Part shown: positions 16,767-25,412 of the stretch, piece by piece
How the letters are laid out: the number at the start of each line of letters is the position of its first letter
Position numbering within the stretch: position 1 is the first letter of the stretch
Source of the DNA: Streptomyces nymphaeiformis
Lineage (GTDB): Bacteria; Actinomycetota; Actinomycetes; Streptomycetales; Streptomycetaceae
Assembly: GCF_014203895.1 (NCBI RefSeq)
Contig: NZ_JACHJY010000003.1
Location: forward strand, 558,001 to 622,000
DNA: 64,000 bases
Direction of reading: 5' to 3'
Position numbers and translations under genes: made by a program
Notes under the pieces: model-generated
What the model was told of the DNA's origin: nothing
Database searches by the model: none
The model's input: only the letters and a program-made list of their open reading frames with translations

Positions 16767-18427
16767 TCCGCCCCGTGCCCTCCCCCTCGGACACCGACAC
16801 CGGCTCGCGGCTCGCCGGCGGCAGTCCGCCGACGACGGCCGGGGCCCCGGCCCGCCGGGCCCCCCGTGACGACCGCCGGCGCCGCGCCGCCCACTGGGCC
16901 GTGCGCAGCGCCCTGCCGCTCACGGCCATCCTCGCCCTGGCCACGTTCCTGCGGTTCTGGCAGCTCACCGAGACCGGCTTCAACAGCGACGAGGCCGTCT
17001 ACACCGGCACCGCCGCCTCCCTCGCCGGCGACCCGGCCATGCAGGCGGTCTTCCCCGTCTTCCGCGCCCACCCCGTGCTGTTCACCGGCTTCCTGTCGCT
17101 GTTCCTGCGCGGCGGCACCGACGACTTCACCGCGCGCGCCGTCGCCGCCGCCATCGGCGTCGTGACCGTCGCCGTCACGTACCTCCTCGCCCGGAGGCTG
17201 TACGGCCGCGCGGCGGGGCTCGCCGCGGCGCTGCTGCTCGCCGTCATGCCGTACCACGTGGTGGTGACCCGTCAGGTGCTGCTCGACGGGCTGATGACGC
17301 TGTGCGCCACGGTCGCGCTGTACTGCGTCGTCCGGTACGTGCAGAGCGGCCTCGACGGACTGGCCTGGCTGCTCGCCGCCGCGGGGGCGCTGGGCGCCGC
17401 GACGCTCTCCAAGGAGACGGCGCTGGTCCTGGTCTGCGGCCTGTACGTCTTCTTCGTGCTCTGCCGCTCGGTGCGGATGCGGCTGCGGCACGCGCTGCTC
17501 GCCACGGGCGTCCTCGCCCTCGTCGTCGCCGCCTTCCCGCTCGCGGTGTCACTGGCCGGGCACCGCACCACGGGACAGAACTACCTGCAGTGGCAGCTGT
17601 TCCGGCGCGCCAACCACTCGATGGGCTTCTACGCGGCCACCGTGCCGCAGGCCGTCGGCTGGGTCACGCTCGCGGCCGCCGTGGCCGGCCTCGTCGTGCT
17701 GCGGCGGCGCAACGGCTGGCGCGAGGGTCTGCTGCTGTGCTGGATCGCGGCGCCCGTGCTGTTCTTCACCCTGTGGCCCGTGAAGGGGTTCCCGTACCTG
17801 CTGGCGATCACTCCGCCGCTCGCGGTGCTGGCGGGCCGCTCGCTGAGCGCCCTCGCCGAACTCCGGCCGCGGCCCGGCCGGCTGCGGTGGGGCGGGAAGC
17901 TGCGGCCCCGCACCCTGGCCGCCGCCGGCGCCGTCGTCGTCGCCCTCGCCGTCGCGGCCTCCCTCGCCGTCTCCTCGGCGGACCGCGTCACCACCGCCCC
18001 GAACGGCAGGTTCCTCGCCGGTTCCGGCGGTCTGCCGGGCGGCCGCGAGGCCGGCCGGTGGGTGCGCGAGCACGTGCCCTCCGGGGCACAGCTGCTCGCC
18101 GCCGGCCCCTCGACCGCCAACGTGCTCCAGTTCTACGGGGGCAAGCCCGTCTCGGCGCTCTCGGTGAGCGTCAACCGGCTCCACCGCAACCCCTCGTACA
18201 CGCCGGTGCCCAACCCCGACCGTGCGCTGCGGGACGGCGAGTTCCAGTACCTCGTCTGGGACTCGTACACCTCCCACCGCGCCCCCTTCTACGGCGAGAA
18301 GATCCGGCAGCTGGTGGAGAAGTACCACGGCACCGCCGTCTACACCTCCGCCCTCAAGGTCCCCGCGTCGTCCACCGACCCGACGCCCACTCCGGTCTTC
18401 GTCATCTACCAGGTGCGTGTGTCATGA
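16763..18427 (+). CDS. GT39/ArnT-like membrane glycosyltransferase
   Basis: A 554-residue integral membrane protein of the PMT_2 (dolichyl/polyprenyl-phosphate mannosyltransferase) family. The first extracytoplasmic loop holds the metal/acceptor-binding acidic pair in TGFNSDEAVYTG, followed by about 11 hydrophobic helices and a C-terminal soluble domain (about residues 405-554). It likely moves a sugar from a polyprenyl-phosphate donor, possibly the product of the GT2-GtrA protein encoded just upstream, onto an extracytoplasmic acceptor. ATGA overlap links it to that gene, and another ATGA links it to the next. Confidence 0.85.
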   Translation: MIRPVPSPSDTDTGSRLAGGSPPTTAGAPARRAPRDDRRRRAAHWAVRSALPLTAILALATFLRFWQLTETGFNSDEAVYTGTAASLAGDPAMQAVFPVFRAHPVLFTGFLSLFLRGGTDDFTARAVAAAIGVVTVAVTYLLARRLYGRAAGLAAALLLAVMPYHVVVTRQVLLDGLMTLCATVALYCVVRYVQSGLDGLAWLLAAAGALGAATLSKETALVLVCGLYVFFVLCRSVRMRLRHALLATGVLALVVAAFPLAVSLAGHRTTGQNYLQWQLFRRANHSMGFYAATVPQAVGWVTLAAAVAGLVVLRRRNGWREGLLLCWIAAPVLFFTLWPVKGFPYLLAITPPLAVLAGRSLSALAELRPRPGRLRWGGKLRPRTLAAAGAVVVALAVAASLAVSSADRVTTAPNGRFLAGSGGLPGGREAGRWVREHVPSGAQLLAAGPSTANVLQFYGGKPVSALSVSVNRLHRNPSYTPVPNPDRALRDGEFQYLVWDSYTSHRAPFYGEKIRQLVEKYHGTAVYTSALKVPASSTDPTPTPVFVIYQVRVS

Positions 18428-19833
18428 AGTCGCCGACCGTCCGTCTGCTGGCAGCGCTGGCCGGCGCGGCGCTGCTGCTCGGCCCCACCTCGGCAGCGGC
18501 CGCCACCGACCCCGACCCGGCCGCCGGCGCCGGCACCGCCGCCGAGCAACACCGCGCGACCACTCCGATCCAGCACTTCGTCTACCTGATGCAGGGCCCC
18601 CGCACCTTCGACAACTACTTCGGCACGTACCCCGGTGCCGACGGGATCCCCGCCGGCACCTGCCAGCCGCGCGTCGCCGGCGGTCCCGCCTCCGACTGCG
18701 TGAAGCCGTACGCCCTGCACGACCGGGCGCCCGCGCCGCTCTCCCCGAGCCGGAGCATCATCGCCGCGCAGATCAACGGCGGGCGCATGGACGGCTTCGT
18801 CTCCGCGTACACCACGCAGGGCCGGGACGGCACGCCCGCGATGGGCCACTACGACGCCCGGGACCTGCCGTTCTCCTGGGCCGCCGCCCAGCGCTACGTG
18901 CTCTTCGACCGGTTCTTCTCGTCCGTCCCGTACGGCACCGCCGCCGAACGCTCCTACTGGGTCTCGGGGTCCGCCCCCGCCACCGCGGCCGACGGCCCCA
19001 CCATCTTCGACCGGCTCGAGGAGGCGGGCGTCAGCTGGAAGTTCTACGTCGAGGACTACCGGCCCACCGAGAACTTCCGGGCGCCCGGCGCCACCCAGCA
19101 CGTGCGCGTCCCGCTGCTCGGGCACGCCCGCTTCGTCGACGACCCCGCCCTCGCCTCGCACATCGTGGACCTGGACCAGTACTACCGCGACCTCGACAAC
19201 GGCACCCTGCCGTCGGTGGCCTACATCGCGGGCACCGGCTCCTCCGAGACCTCCGCGCGGTCCGTCGCGCCCGGCCAGAAGCTCATCCGCTCGCTGGCCA
19301 CCCAGCTCGCCCTCAGCCGGTACTGGGACAGCTCGGCCCTGCTGTGGAGCTACGACGGCTCCGGCGGCTGGTACGACCACGTGGCCCCGCCGGCCGCCGC
19401 CGACGGCCCGCGCGGTCTGCGCGTACCGGCCGTCCTGGTCAGCCCCTACGCGCCGGCCGGGCGCGTCGACCACCAGGTGCTCGACTCGTCGTCGGCGCTG
19501 CGGTTCATCGAGGACAACTGGAACCTGCGGTCGCTCGGCGGGCGCGACGCCTCCGCCACCGGTCTGGCCTCCGCCTTCGACTTCTCCACCGCTCCGCGGT
19601 CGCCCGAAGTCCTCGCCGTCCCCACCGCGCGGCCCGCCGTGCGGCCGGTGAACGCGACGCCCGTGTACGGGATCTACGGCGGGGCGCTCGGCGCGGCCGC
19701 GCTGATCGTCGCCGGCACCGCCGTGCTCGCCGCCCGCAGGCGCTCCGCCGCGACGACGGCCGCCACGGGACCCGCCGAGCCGGCCGCCACGCCGGAGGAG
19801 CCGTCCAGGACGCCGGAAGGGAGCACGCCGTGA
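18424..19833 (+). CDS. Phosphoesterase-family protein with altered active site
   Basis: A 469-residue exported protein of the phospholipase C/acid phosphatase (AcpA) superfamily. A signal peptide (LLAALAGAALLLGPTSAAAA) and a C-terminal helix (GIYGGALGAAALIVAGTAVL) followed by AARRR make it a type I anchored surface protein. The fold is recognisable from TFDNYFGTYPGADG and GWYDHVAPP. However, the usual ENHSFD metal-binding motif reads GPRTFD and the usual DEHGGFYDH reads DGSGGWYDH, so both metal-ligand Glu residues and the Asn are replaced. It may be a non-catalytic or differently acting homologue. Start ATG overlaps the upstream stop. Confidence 0.8.
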   Translation: MKSPTVRLLAALAGAALLLGPTSAAAATDPDPAAGAGTAAEQHRATTPIQHFVYLMQGPRTFDNYFGTYPGADGIPAGTCQPRVAGGPASDCVKPYALHDRAPAPLSPSRSIIAAQINGGRMDGFVSAYTTQGRDGTPAMGHYDARDLPFSWAAAQRYVLFDRFFSSVPYGTAAERSYWVSGSAPATAADGPTIFDRLEEAGVSWKFYVEDYRPTENFRAPGATQHVRVPLLGHARFVDDPALASHIVDLDQYYRDLDNGTLPSVAYIAGTGSSETSARSVAPGQKLIRSLATQLALSRYWDSSALLWSYDGSGGWYDHVAPPAAADGPRGLRVPAVLVSPYAPAGRVDHQVLDSSSALRFIEDNWNLRSLGGRDASATGLASAFDFSTAPRSPEVLAVPTARPAVRPVNATPVYGIYGGALGAAALIVAGTAVLAARRRSAATTAATGPAEPAATPEEPSRTPEGSTP

Positions 19834-20975
19834 ACCGCCGTAGCGCCCGCCGGCACCTCGTCTCCCTCCTCGCCCTGCTCGCCGCTCTGCTGCTCGCCGC
19901 CGCCGGGCCCGCCGTGCACGGCCACGCCACCGCCGGGACCACCCGCCCGCAGGCCGGCGCCCCGCCCGTGACCGTCACCTTCCGTACCGTCCCGGCCGTT
20001 CCCGGGGTCCGGCTGGAGTTCGCCGGCACCACCCTCGTCACGGGCACGGACGGCACCGCCTCGTACACCGGTGCCCACACCGCGGCCCCCCAGTCGCTGC
20101 GGCTGCTCGACACCTCCGTCGACACCCCGGACGCCCGCTACCGCTTCACCCGCTGGGCCGGCCAGCGCGACCCCGACCAGACGTTCCGCACCCGGGTCGA
20201 CGGGCTGCCGCTGCGCGCCGACTACACCGTCACGGCCGGGTTCACCGCCCAGTACCCCGTGACGGTCTCGTTCGCCGACCAGCACGGCGCGCCCCTGGAC
20301 CCGTCCCTGGTCTCCTCGGTGAAGGTCAGGGGCTCCGACGCCCGCACCTCCGACCTGTCCGCCACCGGCACCACGTGGCTGAACGGCATCGTGCCCGTCT
20401 TCCGCGACAGCCGCCTGACGCCCGTCCCGGTCGACTACACCCTGCGGAGCCTCGTCTACGACGGCGCCGAGATCGCCGACGCCGGGCGGCAGAGCTTCCG
20501 GCCCGGACCCGACCGGCACCTGACGCTCACCGGCACCTTCCACGACCTGACCGTCACCGCCCACGACGCGCTGTTCGGCTACGCCACCGGCCAGAAGGCC
20601 ACCGTCACCGGCCCCGGCGGGAAGACCTACACCGCGTCGCTCGGGCCGGACCACACCGCCGTCCTGACCCACCTGCCGCGCGGCCCGTACACCGTCGACG
20701 TCGACGCCTCCGGTGGGGCCACCAGCCCGCGCACGATCCAGCTGTCCCAGAACGTCACCGCCGACGTGACGGTGATCGGCCTGGCCGACATGCTCGTCCT
20801 CGGCGGCGCCGCCCTGCTGCTCGTCGGACTGCCGATCGCGATCCGGATGGGTCTCCGACGCCGGGCCCGCCGCACCGCCGCGGACCCGGTGCCCGACACC
20901 GGGACCACGGAAGAGAACGTGCCACCGCGGCGACCGGAGCCGTCCGGGAGCCCGCCCGGGGCGGCGGCCGGATGA
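19830..20975 (+). CDS. Exported beta-domain protein with C-terminal anchor
   Basis: A 381-residue protein from a GTG start that overlaps the upstream stop (GTGA). It has a signal peptide (HLVSLLALLAALLLAAAGPAVHG), several beta-sandwich-like repeats (TYTASLGPDHTAVLTHLPRG is reminiscent of prealbumin/carboxypeptidase-regulatory-like folds), then a single membrane helix (MLVLGGAALLLVGLPIAI) and a basic RMGLRRRARR tail. No catalytic motif is seen. In context it is probably a surface adhesin or scaffold that works with the glycosylation enzymes or is their acceptor. Confidence 0.75.
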   Translation: MNRRSARRHLVSLLALLAALLLAAAGPAVHGHATAGTTRPQAGAPPVTVTFRTVPAVPGVRLEFAGTTLVTGTDGTASYTGAHTAAPQSLRLLDTSVDTPDARYRFTRWAGQRDPDQTFRTRVDGLPLRADYTVTAGFTAQYPVTVSFADQHGAPLDPSLVSSVKVRGSDARTSDLSATGTTWLNGIVPVFRDSRLTPVPVDYTLRSLVYDGAEIADAGRQSFRPGPDRHLTLTGTFHDLTVTAHDALFGYATGQKATVTGPGGKTYTASLGPDHTAVLTHLPRGPYTVDVDASGGATSPRTIQLSQNVTADVTVIGLADMLVLGGAALLLVGLPIAIRMGLRRRARRTAADPVPDTGTTEENVPPRRPEPSGSPPGAAAG

Positions 20976-22123
20976 GGCTGTTCTGGGCGGTCCTCGCCGC
21001 GCTCGCGCTCTGCCTGCCGGGCGCGGCCGCCCCCGGCCCCCCGCCCGCCGCCCCCGCGGGCGACCCGTCCGATCCGCCGCTCCTCGCGTACTACTACCAG
21101 TGGTTCAGCCCCGGTTCCTGGCAGCGGGCCAAGACCGACCTTCCGCTCGCGGGCCCGTACTCCAGCGACGACCCGCAGGTGATCGACCGCCAGATCGCCG
21201 AGGCCCAGTCCGCGGGGATCGACGGGTTCGTCGTCGGGTGGAAGCAGGGCACCGTGAACGACCGGCGGCTGCGCAAGCTCGTCGACGCCGCCGAGGCCAG
21301 GCACTTCAAGCTCGCCATGATCTACCAGAGCCTGGACTTCTACCGCCGCCCGCTGCCCGTCGCGCAGGTCGCCGCCGACTTCCGGTACTTCCGCGACCAC
21401 TTCGCCGACAGCCCGGCGATGCTGCGCGTCGGCGGCCGCCCGCTGACCGTCTGGAGCGGCACCTGGCAGTACTCCCACGACGACGTCGCCCGCGTCACCT
21501 CCGCCGTCCGCGGCGACCTGAAGGTCCTGGCCAGCGAGAAGAACGTCGACGGCTACCGCCGGATCGCCGACGTCACCGACGGCGACGCCTACTACTGGTC
21601 CTCCGCCGACCCGGAGGCCACCCCCGGCTACGCCGCCAAACTCGTGGACATGGGCCGGGCGGTGCACGCCGACCACAAGATCTGGCTGGCCCCCTGCGCG
21701 CCCGGCTTCGACGCGCGGCTCGTCGGGGGCACCAAGCCCGTCCCGCGCCGGGACGGTGCGACCCTGACCGCCGAGTACGACGCGGCGCTCCGCTCCGCGC
21801 CGGACGCGATCGGCCTGATCAGCTGGAACGAGTTCTCCGAGAACACCTACGTCGAGCCCTCCCGCGCCTACGGGGACCGCTACCTCCAGGTGCTGCGCGA
21901 CCTGCGGGGCGTCCGGGCGACCGCCGTGTCCCGGACCGACCCCGGCGGGTCGGGGGACGTCCCCCACCGGTCCGCCCCCGGGGCCGACCCCTCGCGCGCC
22001 TACTGGGCGTTCGCCGGTCTGGCCGCGCCCATGCTGCTGATCACCCCGCTCGCGGTGCGCCGGCTGCGCGCCGCGCGGAGGAGCGGGCCCGCCCCCGCCG
22101 AGGGGCGGGAGACGGGCCCTTGA
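20972..22123 (+). CDS. GH99-like (WbsX-type) glycoside hydrolase, membrane anchored
   Basis: A 383-residue protein. Signal peptide (LFWAVLAALALCLPGAAA), then a TIM-barrel domain with LLAYYYQWFSPGSW, GIDGFVVGWKQG and a C-terminal ISWNEFSENTYVEPS, all hallmarks of GH99-like endomannosidase/WbsX proteins; the Glu in SWNEFSE is a candidate catalytic residue. A C-terminal helix (YWAFAGLAAPMLLITPLAV) and RRLRAARR tail anchor it outside the cell. It is the last gene of the operon and converges with the metallophosphatase gene with only 7 nt between stops. Confidence 0.8.
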   Translation: MRLFWAVLAALALCLPGAAAPGPPPAAPAGDPSDPPLLAYYYQWFSPGSWQRAKTDLPLAGPYSSDDPQVIDRQIAEAQSAGIDGFVVGWKQGTVNDRRLRKLVDAAEARHFKLAMIYQSLDFYRRPLPVAQVAADFRYFRDHFADSPAMLRVGGRPLTVWSGTWQYSHDDVARVTSAVRGDLKVLASEKNVDGYRRIADVTDGDAYYWSSADPEATPGYAAKLVDMGRAVHADHKIWLAPCAPGFDARLVGGTKPVPRRDGATLTAEYDAALRSAPDAIGLISWNEFSENTYVEPSRAYGDRYLQVLRDLRGVRATAVSRTDPGGSGDVPHRSAPGADPSRAYWAFAGLAAPMLLITPLAVRRLRAARRSGPAPAEGRETGP

Positions 22124-22130
22124 GGAGCGG

Positions 22131-23915
22131 TCAGCAGGTCACCGGAGTGGTCGTCCCGGCGGTGTTCCCGGCCAGATCGCGCGCCCTGACCTCGTAGCTG
22201 TACGAGGCCGGGCACACGGCCGTCTTGTCGCTGAAGGTGAGCACCTCCTTCGGGACCGTCGCCATGTACGTCCCGTTGCGGTAGACGTCGTACGTCGCGA
22301 GCTGCCGGTCGTCGGTGGACGCGCCCCACGTCAGCTTCATGGTGGTGGAGGCGGGGCGGGTCACCGTCAGCGGGGACGGAGCCGACGGCGCGGTGCCGTC
22401 GGCGGTGAAGTCGTAGGTCTGGGCGTCGAACTGGTTGCCGAGGGAGTCCGTCGGCGTGACCGTCAGCGTCGAGCCGTTGACCGAGACCAGCAGGAAGTGG
22501 TGGACGTTGGCGTCTGCCGCGGGGATCGGCACCGAGGTGGGGCAGCGCTTGCCGACGTTGGAGCTGTACGACCAGCCGAGGGCGTACGCGTCCGTCGGGT
22601 CGCAGCCGTGGCCGCCGACCGAACTGAGCTTGGCGCCGCCGCCGCCGGTCACGTAGCTCGGCACGCCGCCGGGCGGGGCGACGTTGCGCTGGTAGATGTG
22701 CGAGTGGCCGTTGAAGACCAGGTTCACGCCGTTGTCGTGGAGCAGCTGCTCCAGGGTGTCGGTGCTGCCCGGGTTGTTCTTCAGGTACTCGTCGTCCGGC
22801 TCGGTCGGGTCGTCGGAGCGCAGCGGGAAGTGGAACGCGGCCACCTTGACGCCGCCCGGGTGCGCGGCCAGGTCCTGCTGGAGCCACTGGTACTCGGCCG
22901 AGGTGGTCGTCCAGTGGGCGGCGGCGTCCACCTGGTAGATGGCGCAGTGGTCGGTGCCCTCGCAGTTGTTGCCGTCGGCGGTGCCGGTGTTGCTGTCGCT
23001 CCAGGACGCGTCGAGCATGTAGAACCGCACGCCGCCGCTGGTGAAGGCGTAGTACGTCGTCGGGTAGGTCGCCGGGTCGCTGCCGAAGAACGACGGATAG
23101 CTGACCTGGGAGTAGACGCCGTTGGAGGCCGCGGTCACGGCGCTCTCCGGCCAGGTCGGGAGGAGGGTGGTGTTGCGGCCGTGGTTGCCGTTGACGGCGA
23201 ACATCGGGATCTTCTGTCCGGGAGCCGCGTAGTACTCCGGCGCGAAGACCCCGCTGATGTTGACGCCGGACTGCTGGAGGTCGCCGTAGTTGGTCTGGCT
23301 GCCGCTGGGGTACGCCACGTCGCCGGTGGACAGCGTGAAGCGGGCGCCGCTGGCGGCCAGCCGGGACAGCACGTTGGCCTGGTCCTGGTTGACCGCACCG
23401 CTGTTGACGCCGTTGCTGGTGGTGTCGCCCCAGTCGCCGAGCACGGCGAACGTGAAGGGCGTGGTCGAGCCGTCCGGCACCATCGTGCTGAACTCGGGCG
23501 AGGGGTTGGTGCCGAGCAGGTCGATGGGCGTGGCGTCGCCGGTGTAGACCCGGTAGCAGTACGGGGTGTCGGGGCTGAGGTTCGGCACGGTCACCGAGTT
23601 GGTGTACCGGGTGAGGCCGTTGACGGTGATGGTGGTGCCGAGCACGGTGGACGTGACCGAGTTGGCCGTGCAGTTGCCGAGCGGACCGTACTTCACGGTC
23701 TGCCGGCTGCGGGTGGTGGTCGCCCACGTCACGCGGACGGAGGTGGGCGTCAGGTCCGTCAGATAAGGGGCCCGGGTGAGGACCGGCGAGGCGCCGGGCA
23801 GGTCGGCATGGGCGGCTGTGGGCACGCCGAGGGCCGCCGACAGTGCGCCGAGCGCCACGGCGGCGCCGGCGAGATGGAGGCCGCGGCGTCTTCCGCCGGA
23901 TGCGAGCACAGGCAT
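22131..23915 (-). CDS. Secreted purple-acid-phosphatase-like metallophosphoesterase
   Basis: A 594-residue exported protein. A signal peptide (LHLAGAAVALGALSAALG, cleavage near AHA-D) is followed by an N-terminal fibronectin-like purple-acid-phosphatase domain (APYLTDLTPTSVRVTW). The metallophosphatase core has all motifs in order: FAVLGDWGDT, LSTGDVAYPSG, AVNGNHGRN, AAFHFPLRS and VFNGHSHIYQR. A C-terminal FnIII domain (PSAPSPLTVTRPAS to SYSYEVRARD) ends the protein. The enzyme likely releases phosphate from extracellular esters. The much longer frame upstream of 23915 is an antisense shadow of the propeller gene. Confidence 0.9.
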   Translation of the reverse strand: MPVLASGGRRRGLHLAGAAVALGALSAALGVPTAAHADLPGASPVLTRAPYLTDLTPTSVRVTWATTTRSRQTVKYGPLGNCTANSVTSTVLGTTITVNGLTRYTNSVTVPNLSPDTPYCYRVYTGDATPIDLLGTNPSPEFSTMVPDGSTTPFTFAVLGDWGDTTSNGVNSGAVNQDQANVLSRLAASGARFTLSTGDVAYPSGSQTNYGDLQQSGVNISGVFAPEYYAAPGQKIPMFAVNGNHGRNTTLLPTWPESAVTAASNGVYSQVSYPSFFGSDPATYPTTYYAFTSGGVRFYMLDASWSDSNTGTADGNNCEGTDHCAIYQVDAAAHWTTTSAEYQWLQQDLAAHPGGVKVAAFHFPLRSDDPTEPDDEYLKNNPGSTDTLEQLLHDNGVNLVFNGHSHIYQRNVAPPGGVPSYVTGGGGAKLSSVGGHGCDPTDAYALGWSYSSNVGKRCPTSVPIPAADANVHHFLLVSVNGSTLTVTPTDSLGNQFDAQTYDFTADGTAPSAPSPLTVTRPASTTMKLTWGASTDDRQLATYDVYRNGTYMATVPKEVLTFSDKTAVCPASYSYEVRARDLAGNTAGTTTPVTC

Positions 23916-24215
23916 GTCACGGGTCCTTTCAGCCTCCGCTGCGGCCGGTCGAGTGCGTCGGCCAGGAGACGGGGGGACGGAGGCACCCTCGGGAACGTAG
24001 GCGCGGCCGGGGGCCGGGACGGTCCGGCGCGGCCGGACCGCGCCCTCCCGGCCGCCGCATTCACTCGATCGGGGGCCCGTGGCGTCGGCCGGTCGGGCGA
24101 CAAGGCGTGTCCTTCGGTCTCGCCCCGCGCCCGGTACGGGAAGAAGGGGACACACCCATGCGCTCCCGCACCCGTGCCGGGGGTCGCCCGATCGCCGCCC
24201 CCTTGGAGGCCCCCC
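23916..24215. other. Divergent intergenic region, no gene seen
   Basis: 300 bp between the phosphatase and propeller genes. It must hold both promoters. A good ribosome binding site (TTGGAGG, 24202-24208) fixes the start of the propeller gene at a GTG. An ATG at 24160 is out of frame with the propeller and is not used. Confidence 0.5.
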
Positions 24216-25367
24216 GTGCCGGCACGCGACTCTCACGAAGCCACCCGACGCCGGTCCGCCGGTCGGCTGCGCGTGGTCCTGGCCGCCGCTGCCGTCGTCG
24301 CTTCGACGGCCGTCGCGCCCGTGACGCCCGCGGCGGCGACGCCGCCGCACGACGACGGGCCGGCGGCCGACCGCGCCTACGTGGCCAACGCGACCGCCAG
24401 GACCCTGTCGTTCCTCGACACCGACGACCGGACGGTCACGCACACGGTGAGCGTGCCGTCCGGTGCGGTCGACGTGGCCGTCTCCCGGCAGCGGCACCGC
24501 GCCTATGTGACCGGTGGCAGCGGCTCGCACACCGTCAGCGTCATCGACACCGTGCGGGCCAGGGTGGTCCGTACGATCCGGGTCGGCGACCGGCCCGAGG
24601 GGGTCGCGGTCAGCCGCGACGGCCGGCGCGCCTACGTCACCAACGCGGACTCCGGCACCGTCTCGGTCATCGACACCCACCGGGACCGGGTCGTGCGCAC
24701 GCTGCGGGTCGGCGCCTTCCCCAAGGGCGTGGCGGTCTCCCCGGACGGGCGCCGCGTCTACGTCGCCAACCTGCTGTCCGGCAGCGTGTCGGTGATCGAC
24801 GCCTTCCCCGGCCGGGTCGCGGCGACCGTGCCGCTGGGCACCCCCGCCACCCCTTATGGCACGCGTACCGCCGCCTACGACGTGGCCGTCAGCCCGGACG
24901 GCACCCTGGCGTACGTGGCCACGGGCAACGGCACCGACTACGTGTCCGTCCTCGACACCCGCGCGGCCACCGTCCTCGACGCCGTGCCGGTCGAGGAGGG
25001 CGCGGAGTCGCTGGCCGTGGCGCCCGACGGCACGTCGGTGTACGTGACCTCCGGCTTCGGCAACGACCGGGTGTCGGTCATCGACACCGAGGCCGGCGAG
25101 GTGGCGCGCACCTTCCGCGTTCCCGGCGGCTCGGAGGGTCTCGCGCTCGGCTACGAGGGACAGCAGCTGTACGTCGCCACGGGGCTCGGCTCGCAGTCCA
25201 CGGTGTTCGTCGACACCGAGACCGACCGGGTCATGGGCTCGGCGACGGTCGGCGCGGGACCGATGAGCGTGGCCGCCGAGGCGGAGCCGGAGCCGGTGGC
25301 CCCGCGGGCCGGCACCAGGCACCGCGTCCACTGGAAGACGGCGGGGAAGGAGACCGGCACGCGCTGA
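24216..25367 (+). CDS. Secreted YVTN-type seven-bladed beta-propeller protein
   Basis: A 383-residue protein from a GTG start placed 7 nt after TTGGAGG. The signal peptide (RLRVVLAAAAVVASTAVA, cleavage after TPAAA) leads to about seven repeats of about 42 residues, each built as GVAVSRDGRRAYVTN followed by VSVIDT and VRTLRVG-like strands. This is the classical YVTN/surface-layer propeller. Such proteins bind ligands or partners extracellularly; no enzyme motif is present. It is monocistronic with a terminator directly downstream. Confidence 0.88.
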   Translation: MPARDSHEATRRRSAGRLRVVLAAAAVVASTAVAPVTPAAATPPHDDGPAADRAYVANATARTLSFLDTDDRTVTHTVSVPSGAVDVAVSRQRHRAYVTGGSGSHTVSVIDTVRARVVRTIRVGDRPEGVAVSRDGRRAYVTNADSGTVSVIDTHRDRVVRTLRVGAFPKGVAVSPDGRRVYVANLLSGSVSVIDAFPGRVAATVPLGTPATPYGTRTAAYDVAVSPDGTLAYVATGNGTDYVSVLDTRAATVLDAVPVEEGAESLAVAPDGTSVYVTSGFGNDRVSVIDTEAGEVARTFRVPGGSEGLALGYEGQQLYVATGLGSQSTVFVDTETDRVMGSATVGAGPMSVAAEAEPEPVAPRAGTRHRVHWKTAGKETGTR

Positions 25368-25378
25368 CGGGACGCGCC

Positions 25379-25412
25379 GGGGCCGCAGGCGGCTTCAGAC
25401 CCGTGCGGCCCC
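25379..25412. terminator. Bidirectional terminator
   Basis: A 9-bp stem GGGGCCGCA (25379-25387) pairs with 25404-25412, with a 16-nt loop, exactly between the convergent propeller and aminotransferase genes. Confidence 0.6.

Noticed and set aside
22497..24215. Long plus-strand frame in front of the YVTN propeller gene
   Set aside because: It is antisense to the metallophosphatase and in the promoter region; the ribosome binding site TTGGAGG and signal peptide fix the start at 24216.
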